Of a stretch of DNA of 64,000 bases, positions 58,904 to 64,000 are shown one piece after another. Location of the stretch: the NCBI GenBank assembly GCA_900550585.1, contig URST01000002.1, positions 1-64,000 of the forward strand, read 5' to 3'. Every line of letters starts with the position of its first letter. The first letter of the stretch is position 1. The notes below the pieces were generated by a model, which was not told where the DNA came from, made no database searches, and saw only the letters and a list, made by a program, of their open reading frames with translations. Position numbers and translations under genes: made by a program. This DNA comes from an uncultured Eubacteriales bacterium. Its GTDB lineage: Bacteria > Bacillota > Clostridia > Oscillospirales > Oscillospiraceae.

Positions 58904-59746
58904 ATGGAAGCACGGGAGGGACTGTACATGGTCAAGAAGATCACCAGCGGCCGCGTGGTGGAGCGGCGGAAGTCATGGGTGGGGCGGCGGCCTTCCAAGC
59001 GGGGGGCGCGGGTCAAGGGCAACAGCGGCGAGAAGAAGCAGGAGAACAACCGGCAGCAGGCGGCGCTGGAGCTGGCCCGCGTGCTGAACTGCAACTACCG
59101 CCACGGGGACGCCCTGCTGACGCTGACCTTCGCCGAGAAGGCGTTGACACGGTGCGGCGGCAGCTTCGAGGGGGCGCTGAAGGAGGCCCGGAACTTTTTG
59201 GACCGCATCAAGACCAGGATGAAGAAGCACGGCGACATCCTGAAGTGGGTGATGGTGCCCAGCGAGGTGGACGGCGCCACCGGCGAGGTGGTGCGCATCC
59301 ACGTCCATCTGGTGATCAGCGGCGCGGGCCTGCGGCTGGAGGATCGGGTTTTTACCCTGTACGGCGAGGCGCTGGACGACATCTGGGGTCGGGGCACGGT
59401 GGACGTGCAGCTGCTGCGGCATCAGGCGGACTACTACCCGCTGGCGCTGTATCTCATCAAGCAGGCACGGAACATACCGGACGCCAAGAAGTACAGCCGG
59501 AGCCGGAATATGGCCAAGCCCAAGGTGGAGTATACATACGTCACGACGCCCTCCCAGCTGCGGGTGCCTGCAGGGGCCACCACGCTGGCGGGCACACGGT
59601 ACGACCCGGAGCTGGGCGTGAACTTCGTGCGCTATGTGCCGGCGGATCGGCAGGAGCGGGCGGCCCGGAAGGTGGGCGGCCACCGGGAGCTGGCGGGGGC
59701 GCTGGCCGCAGAGCCGGGAGAGGAGGCGGACGGCGATGGCGTTTAA
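58904..59746 (+). CDS. Putative HUH-type rolling-circle replication initiator
   Basis: The 280-residue protein has the three motifs of rolling-circle Rep proteins in order: motif I TLTF (about residue 72), motif II HVH (His133 and His135 in IHVHLVI, the metal-binding HUH), and motif III Tyr183 with Lys186 (LALYLIKQ). The N-terminus is basic (RRKSWVGRRPSKRGARVKG). ATG 58904 follows AGAGGAAAAC. The family includes proteins from small single-stranded DNA phages, plasmids and prophages. It lies between packaging genes, an odd place. It overlaps the next gene by 11 bp. Confidence 0.78.
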   Translation: MEAREGLYMVKKITSGRVVERRKSWVGRRPSKRGARVKGNSGEKKQENNRQQAALELARVLNCNYRHGDALLTLTFAEKALTRCGGSFEGALKEARNFLDRIKTRMKKHGDILKWVMVPSEVDGATGEVVRIHVHLVISGAGLRLEDRVFTLYGEALDDIWGRGTVDVQLLRHQADYYPLALYLIKQARNIPDAKKYSRSRNMAKPKVEYTYVTTPSQLRVPAGATTLAGTRYDPELGVNFVRYVPADRQERAARKVGGHRELAGALAAEPGEEADGDGV

Positions 59747-59999
59747 GAAGCTGCGGGGCGTGGATCTGCCGGAGGAAAAGCAGGGGCTGATCCGCTACAC
59801 CTGCCTGGACTGGCGCTCACAGCCGGTCTGGGTACAGGAGAAAATACGCTACATCTGCGAGCAGGTCGCAGGTGCGTATCAGCATGCCCTTTTTGAGGTG
59901 ATGACCACTAATCGCTCCATCACGGCCATCGCCATGGAACACGCCATTTCGGAGAGCCTGCTGTATGCCATGAGAAAGAGCTTTTACGAGCGGTGGTGA
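59736..59999 (+). CDS. Small phage protein behind the Rep-like gene
   Basis: The 87-residue protein begins FKKLRGVDLPEEKQGLIRYTCLDWRSQPVWVQEKIRYICEQVAGAYQHALFEVMTT; the rest is helical with a possible HTH (SITAIAMEHAISESLLYAMRKSF). AGGAGG lies nine bases before the ATG. The function is unknown; an accessory to Rep or a transcription activator of late genes is conceivable. Confidence 0.68.
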   Translation: MAFKKLRGVDLPEEKQGLIRYTCLDWRSQPVWVQEKIRYICEQVAGAYQHALFEVMTTNRSITAIAMEHAISESLLYAMRKSFYERW

Positions 60000-60043
60000 A
60001 AACACTGCTCTATGATAACTGACGGTCTTTAGCGAAATGAAGT

Positions 60044-60083
60044 ACCCCGGAAACCGTGCTGCGGCGCGGCTTCCGGGGTGTTT
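60044..60083 (+). terminator. Terminator before the small terminase gene
   Basis: ACCCCGGAA pairs with TTCCGGGGT, followed by GTTTT. It ends the Rep transcript and implies a new promoter for the packaging genes in 60,085-60,174, a region with GATAAC-centred direct repeats. Confidence 0.75.
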
Positions 60084-60174
60084 TGCTGTCTCCGGAAAGT
60101 CTGTGATAACGGAGGGTCTACCTATGCAACAATGTTGATAACGAAAAGTATTGCCGGCGGAAGGGGTGGTGACG

Positions 60175-60624
60175 GTGCCGGAGGAAAAGCAGCTGACGGA
60201 GAAGCAGAAGCGTTTCGCACGAGAGTGGCTGGTGGACATGAACGGCAGCCGCGCCGCTATCCGGGCGGGGTACAGCGAGAAGAGCGCAGCCCAGACGGCC
60301 AGCAGGCTCATGAAAGACCCGGCGGTGCAGGCCTACCGGAACCGGCTGCTGAAGGAGCAGTTCGACGCGCTGGGCATCACGGGGCACTCGCTGGCGCTGG
60401 AGGTCTGGAACGTGTACAAACGCTGCGCCACCGCTGAGCCGGTAATGATCTGGGACAGCAATCTGCGGGAGTATGTGGAATCCGGGGAATGGAAGTTTGA
60501 CGCCAAGGGGGCACTGCGGGCGCTGGACATGCTCCACAGCATGGTGGAAAAGCTGGACAGGCACGACGAGGACGAGGGCGGCAGCTACGAGGACATGATC
60601 GCCTCCGGCGGCCGGGAATTTTGA
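60175..60624 (+). CDS. terS: Phage terminase, small subunit
   Basis: TerS recognises phage DNA for packaging. LTEKQKRFAREWLVDMNGSRAAIRAGYSEKSAAQTASRLMKDPAVQAYRNRLL is the Terminase_2-type HTH start. The GTG at 60175 follows GGAAGGGG by a few bases, making 149 residues; a TTG at 60151 would add eight. It lies next to portal, but large terminase is over 4 kb upstream. Confidence 0.88.
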   Translation: MPEEKQLTEKQKRFAREWLVDMNGSRAAIRAGYSEKSAAQTASRLMKDPAVQAYRNRLLKEQFDALGITGHSLALEVWNVYKRCATAEPVMIWDSNLREYVESGEWKFDAKGALRALDMLHSMVEKLDRHDEDEGGSYEDMIASGGREF

Positions 60625-60634
60625 GGAGGAAGCC

Positions 60635-62611
60635 ATGAAACAGGACGAGAAGAAGCTGCGGCTGTGGCAGGACCGCCTGACGGCGGCGGAAAACGCCATC
60701 GCGGGCGAGCGGGACCGGATGAGCAAGCGGGAGAAGCTCTACGAGGGAGATCACACCATCTACGGCACCGGCGGACGGGCGCAGGCAGACGGCGCGGGCG
60801 GCATCAGCGAGGCCACCCATGTGCGGAACGTGTGCTTTGAGATGGTGGAGACGCAGGTGGACAGCACCATCCCCAGCCCCAAGGTGACGGCGGTGCGGCC
60901 GGAGGACGAGGAGCTGGCGGACATCGTGGAAAACCTGCTGCGGGACGTGCTGGACCGGCTGCCCATGGAGCGTATCAACGACGAGGGTGAGCGCATCAGC
61001 CCCGTGCAGGGCGGCCACGGCCTGCTGGTGGACTGGCTGGACAGCGTATCCGGCCGGGACTGGCTGGGCGACCTGCGGGTGCAGCTCATCCACCCGCGCT
61101 GCATCGTGCCGCAGGCGGGGGTGTATCAGGTGCCCGACATGGACTGGGTGTTTCTGAAGACGCCCCAGACCAAGCGGCAGATCCGGGTGAACTACGGCGT
61201 GGAGCTGGAGGCCGAGAGCGAGTCCGACCCCGACACCCGGCGGCTGGGCGACGGCCCGGACACCACCGACGAAATCGTGACCATGGTGACGGCCTACTAC
61301 CGCAACAGGACCGGCGGCGTGGGGCGGCTGCGCTGGGTGAACGACACGGTGCTGGAGGATCTGGACGACTATCAGGTGCGGCGTGTGCACCGGTGCAGGG
61401 CCTGCGGCGCCGTGGGCGACGGGCGGAAGTGCAGCTACTGCGGCAGCACCAAGTTCGAGGAGGTCACGGAGGAGTTTGAGGAGCTGACGGAGGATATCAC
61501 GCTCCGGGACGGCACGGTGATCCCCGCCGTGAGCACGGTGCGGGACGAGCTGGGCCAGCCGGTGCTGGAGGAGCTGACGGAGGGCGGGGGCGTCCTGCCC
61601 CAGCTGCGGGCCTCCGGCGGCCCTATGGTGCGGCACCAGCGGCTGTTGCAGGCGCCTACCCGCATCCCCTACTACAAGCCGGACGTGTACCCGCTGGTCA
61701 TCCGGAAGAACGTCAGTCTGCCGGGGCGGTTCATGGGCGGCTCGGACATCGACGCCATCGCCGACCAGCAGAACGCCCTGAATAAGCTGAGCACCAAGAT
61801 CAACGCCAAGGTGCTGGGCGGCGGTTCCTTCACCACCATTCCGGAGAGCGCGGGATCCATCGTGGACGACCGGGACAACCGGGTGCTGCGCATCCGGAAC
61901 GCAGCGGAGATGCAGATGGTGAAGACCTTCAACACGCAGGTGGATATCTCCGCAGACCTGACGCTGCGTGCCCAGATCTACGAGGAGGCCCGGCAGACCA
62001 TCGGCGTCACCGACAGTATGCAGGGCCGGAAGGACCCCACGGCCACCAGCGCCGTGGCCAAGGAATTCAGCGCCCAGCAGGCGGCGGGCCGGCTGGAGAG
62101 CAAGCGCGTCATGAAGCAGGCCATGTATCAGGACCTGTTCGAGGTCATCTTCAAGTTCTTTCTGGCCAACTGCGACGAAAAGCGGTCCATCCGGCGCACC
62201 AACGAGAACGGCGACGTGAGCTATCAGGTGTTCGACCGCCACGACTTCCTGTATCAGGACGCGGCGGGGGAGTGGAAATACAACACGGATTTCCTGTTTT
62301 CCTGCGACAGTGCGGCACCGCTGGCCACGGACCGGCAGAGCCTGTGGAAAGAGGCCCGCATGAATCTGGAGCAGGGGGCCATGGGCCCCACGTCAGAGCT
62401 GACCACGCTGATCCGATTCTGGGCACAGATGGAGAAGCTGCACTACCCCATGGCGGCGGACATGAAGAAGAGTCTGGAGGAGCAGCTGGCCGACACGCAG
62501 GCGGCGCAGGTGACCCCTGCGACCATCGTGCAGGGGCAGGTGCCGGGCGCCGGTGCTCTGACCGGCGGCACAGGCGGCATCCTGCCGGCCGGCGGGGAGG
62601 TGACGGCATGA
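60635..62611 (+). CDS. Phage portal protein
   Basis: The portal forms the ring at the head vertex through which DNA is packaged. The 658-residue protein shows EATHVRNVCFEMVETQVDSTIPSPKVTAV at the front, FMGGSDIDAIADQQNALNKLSTKINAKVLGGG in the middle and SAVAKEFSAQQAAGRLESKRVMKQAMYQDLFEVIFKFF toward the end, usual for one class of Clostridia phage portals. About residues 253-272 there is an inserted zinc ribbon (CRACGAVGDGRKCSYCG). AGGAGGAAG precedes the start. It overlaps the next gene by four bases. Confidence 0.88.
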   Translation: MKQDEKKLRLWQDRLTAAENAIAGERDRMSKREKLYEGDHTIYGTGGRAQADGAGGISEATHVRNVCFEMVETQVDSTIPSPKVTAVRPEDEELADIVENLLRDVLDRLPMERINDEGERISPVQGGHGLLVDWLDSVSGRDWLGDLRVQLIHPRCIVPQAGVYQVPDMDWVFLKTPQTKRQIRVNYGVELEAESESDPDTRRLGDGPDTTDEIVTMVTAYYRNRTGGVGRLRWVNDTVLEDLDDYQVRRVHRCRACGAVGDGRKCSYCGSTKFEEVTEEFEELTEDITLRDGTVIPAVSTVRDELGQPVLEELTEGGGVLPQLRASGGPMVRHQRLLQAPTRIPYYKPDVYPLVIRKNVSLPGRFMGGSDIDAIADQQNALNKLSTKINAKVLGGGSFTTIPESAGSIVDDRDNRVLRIRNAAEMQMVKTFNTQVDISADLTLRAQIYEEARQTIGVTDSMQGRKDPTATSAVAKEFSAQQAAGRLESKRVMKQAMYQDLFEVIFKFFLANCDEKRSIRRTNENGDVSYQVFDRHDFLYQDAAGEWKYNTDFLFSCDSAAPLATDRQSLWKEARMNLEQGAMGPTSELTTLIRFWAQMEKLHYPMAADMKKSLEEQLADTQAAQVTPATIVQGQVPGAGALTGGTGGILPAGGEVTA

Positions 62612-62784
62612 AGTGCCAGGAATGCGGGCTGGAGCTGATGATCTATCAGATCAGCACAAAGGCGGACGGCAGCGAGGAAGTGGAGTATGCCTGCCGGAAT
62701 CCCCGGTGCGGCTGCTACGACCGGCGGCTGACGCGGAAGATCTCCGACACACCGGCGGCGGACACCGGTGCGGAGACGAAATAA
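62608..62784 (+). CDS. Small zinc-ribbon phage protein
   Basis: The 58-residue protein has CQECGLELM and CRNPRCGCYDRRL, a four-cysteine zinc ribbon, and overlaps the portal stop by four bases (ATGA). The role is unknown; it may assist the portal, whose own ribbon is similar. Confidence 0.75.
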   Translation: MKCQECGLELMIYQISTKADGSEEVEYACRNPRCGCYDRRLTRKISDTPAADTGAETK

Positions 62785-62967
62785 ACGGGGCTCCGGAGCT
62801 GCGGCGGGCGGGATCGCACACCGCCCCCATGGACAGTATCCTCCTGTCAAATGGCGGCCCCTGCCGGTCCGGCGGGGCGTCCGCCCCAGCTTCGGAGCAT
62901 AAAGCACCAACGATTCGCCGGCGGGACGGCGGGAAAGACCCGAATCGGAGGAAAGGAGGATCACCGT

Positions 62968-63132
62968 ATGAAGAGCAACACCGGCTACACCGGACGCGTG
63001 GCCAACACCGGCAGCCAGCGGGTGGAGGCGCCCTGCGCCAAGGCCGCGCCGGCGCCCAAGGGCACCGTGCGGTACACGGGCACTGACCTGCGTACCGGCA
63101 CCGGCGGCAAGCAGGCCAAGAAGAGCAAGTAA
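62968..63132 (+). CDS. 54-residue basic phage protein
   Basis: The ATG follows GGAAAGGAGGAT. The sequence repeats a TGYTG or YTGTD-like unit (NTGYTGRVANTGSQR, VRYTGTDLRTGTGGK), Gly/Thr/Lys-rich and probably unstructured. The 183 bp before it (62785-62967) hold no gene that I can support. The function is unknown. Confidence 0.62.
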   Translation: MKSNTGYTGRVANTGSQRVEAPCAKAAPAPKGTVRYTGTDLRTGTGGKQAKKSK

Positions 63133-63236
63133 GCCCATCTGATGCATGGCCGCCGCTGGGCGGCGCTTTCGCTTGACCCCGGCGGGAAAGGGGCATTTCG
63201 CACGAAACGCGTAAAAATCGGAAGGAGAAATTGACC

Positions 63237-64000
63237 ATGGAATTGAGCGAGAAGGATTACGCCGAGGCTTTCGGCGTGGAGCTGCCGGAGGAACCGGAGG
63301 ACGTCGGCGGCACGGAGCCGCAGGAGGGCGCACCGGGCGCCGGCGCAGCGGACACCGGGGGTGACGACGGCGGCGAAGAGGGCGGCACCGAGGAGGGACA
63401 GGAGGGCGCACAGGAAGCGCCCGGCCAGCCCCAGAGCGCGGAGGAGCGCCGCAGACAGGCCCACGGGCGCCGCCAGCGGGAGCTGGAGGCCCAGCGTCAG
63501 GCGGCAAGGGACGCCGCCTACGAGGAGATGTTCCGGGGGCAAGTGAATCCCTACACCAACGCGCCTATCCGCACGGAGGCGGATTGGCGGGCGTACAGGG
63601 ATGCCATGACACGGCAGGACGCCGAGGCAGGCCTGCGGAAGTCCGGCATCGACCCGCAGCTGGTGCGGGACATCATGGCCGCAGAGCTGCGCCCCCTGCG
63701 GGAGGAAGCCCAGCGGCGGGAGCTGACGGCCATCGGCGAGCAGGCCCGTATGGTCAGCTCGCAGGCGGACACGGCCATCCGGCAGGCGGTGGACAACATT
63801 CGCCAGCTGTACGGCGGGGATGCCCAGTCCATGGAGGACATCGTGGCCATGCCCACCGGCAAGGCGTTCAGTGCCTATGTGGAAAAGGGCCTGTCGCTGG
63901 AGGACGCCTACTATCTGGCCAACCGCGAGGCCATCGACAAGCAGCGCCTGACGGCGGCGAAGCAGGCGGGCGTGAATCAGGCACGGGGCAAGGGCCACAT
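63237..64000 (+). CDS. Scaffold-like phage protein (5' part, cut by window end)
   Basis: The frame is open to the end of the window (254 codons). It starts with a strongly acidic, Gly/Glu-rich region (about residues 1-70), then a helical charged region (AEERRRQAHGRRQRELEAQRQAARDAAYEEMF) and LRKSGIDPQLVRDIMAAELRPLREEAQRREL. An acidic and helical protein between portal and the expected capsid gene is typical of scaffolding proteins; that is an inference. GGAAGGAG precedes the ATG at 63237. Confidence 0.78.
   Translation, partial: MELSEKDYAEAFGVELPEEPEDVGGTEPQEGAPGAGAADTGGDDGGEEGGTEEGQEGAQEAPGQPQSAEERRRQAHGRRQRELEAQRQAARDAAYEEMFRGQVNPYTNAPIRTEADWRAYRDAMTRQDAEAGLRKSGIDPQLVRDIMAAELRPLREEAQRRELTAIGEQARMVSSQADTAIRQAVDNIRQLYGGDAQSMEDIVAMPTGKAFSAYVEKGLSLEDAYYLANREAIDKQRLTAAKQAGVNQARGKGH

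Larger units (their letters stand above)
45774..64000. mobile_element. Prophage integrated in cotJC (left end; right end outside window)
   Basis: From the cotJC junction onward the content is phage: large serine recombinase, repressor/Cro switch, small tightly overlapping genes, terminase large and small subunits, portal, and a scaffold-like protein. Gene overlap of the ATGA type is frequent. At least 18.2 kb is present. Head, tail and lysis genes and the right attachment site are beyond 64,000. No early replication genes of helicase or primase type are seen. Confidence 0.93.

Overview
The window is GC-rich bacterial chromosome from an anaerobic, endospore-forming member of the Clostridia, most likely an Oscillospiraceae-type gut bacterium. 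The evidence is the oxygen-sensitive class III ribonucleotide reductase, a ferredoxin-linked 2-oxoacid oxidoreductase, a complete spoIIIA operon, spoIIGA-sigE and cotJ spore-coat genes, combined with a high GC content that is unusual for Clostridia. This taxonomic call is inference from gene content, not from a marker gene.

Positions 1-45,690 are core chromosome. Left to right they hold: nrdD (3' end) and nrdG; a DUF4097 lipoprotein; a ModE-type regulator and a YqeB-type molybdenum hydroxylase maturation protein; ATP-forming PEP carboxykinase; threonine aldolase; a class B sortase; M18 aminopeptidase; an MFS transporter; an M3 oligoendopeptidase; an oligopeptide ABC transporter (oppABCDF, 13.1-20.7 kb) with prominent RNA hairpins around oppA; the spoIIIAA-AH operon behind a clear SigE-type promoter; asp23-nusB-xseA-xseB-ispA; nth and rarA, divergent from overlapping promoters; DUF951 and small proteins; spoIIGA-sigE; an XRE regulator with an operator-like palindrome inside its promoter; an aminotransferase / P-loop protein / korDABC operon on the minus strand; lipoproteins; and a carbohydrate ABC transporter (malK-F-G plus binding protein, minus strand). 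Peptide uptake, peptidases, threonine aldolase, aminotransferase and 2-oxoacid oxidoreductase fit an amino-acid-fermenting life style.

At 45.18 kb begins a spore-coat operon: a fused CotJA-CotJB protein followed, with a 1-base overlap, by cotJC. cotJC breaks off after about 32 codons (near 45,774-45,782) and continues into a prophage that fills the rest of the window (at least 18.2 kb; its right end is outside). A large serine recombinase lies about 40 bp inside the junction, as spoIVCA lies at the edge of the B. subtilis skin element in sigK. The prophage is therefore a candidate developmentally excised intervening element in a mother-cell coat gene.

The prophage layout is: recombinase and a tandem-HTH repressor on the minus strand; a divergent promoter with a TAGGTTAAACCTA operator array; Cro-like small HTH genes; two minus-strand accessory genes (one DUF4145); small early genes, PcfK-like and PcfJ-like proteins and a DUF3102 coiled-coil protein; the large terminase; a cargo block (ASCH domain, DUF4406 and others); a structured gene-free stretch with a 20-bp inverted repeat in front of a putative HUH rolling-circle Rep-like protein; small terminase, portal, Zn-ribbon proteins and the start of a scaffold-like acidic protein cut by the window end. 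No tRNA, rRNA, IS element or CRISPR array was recognised.
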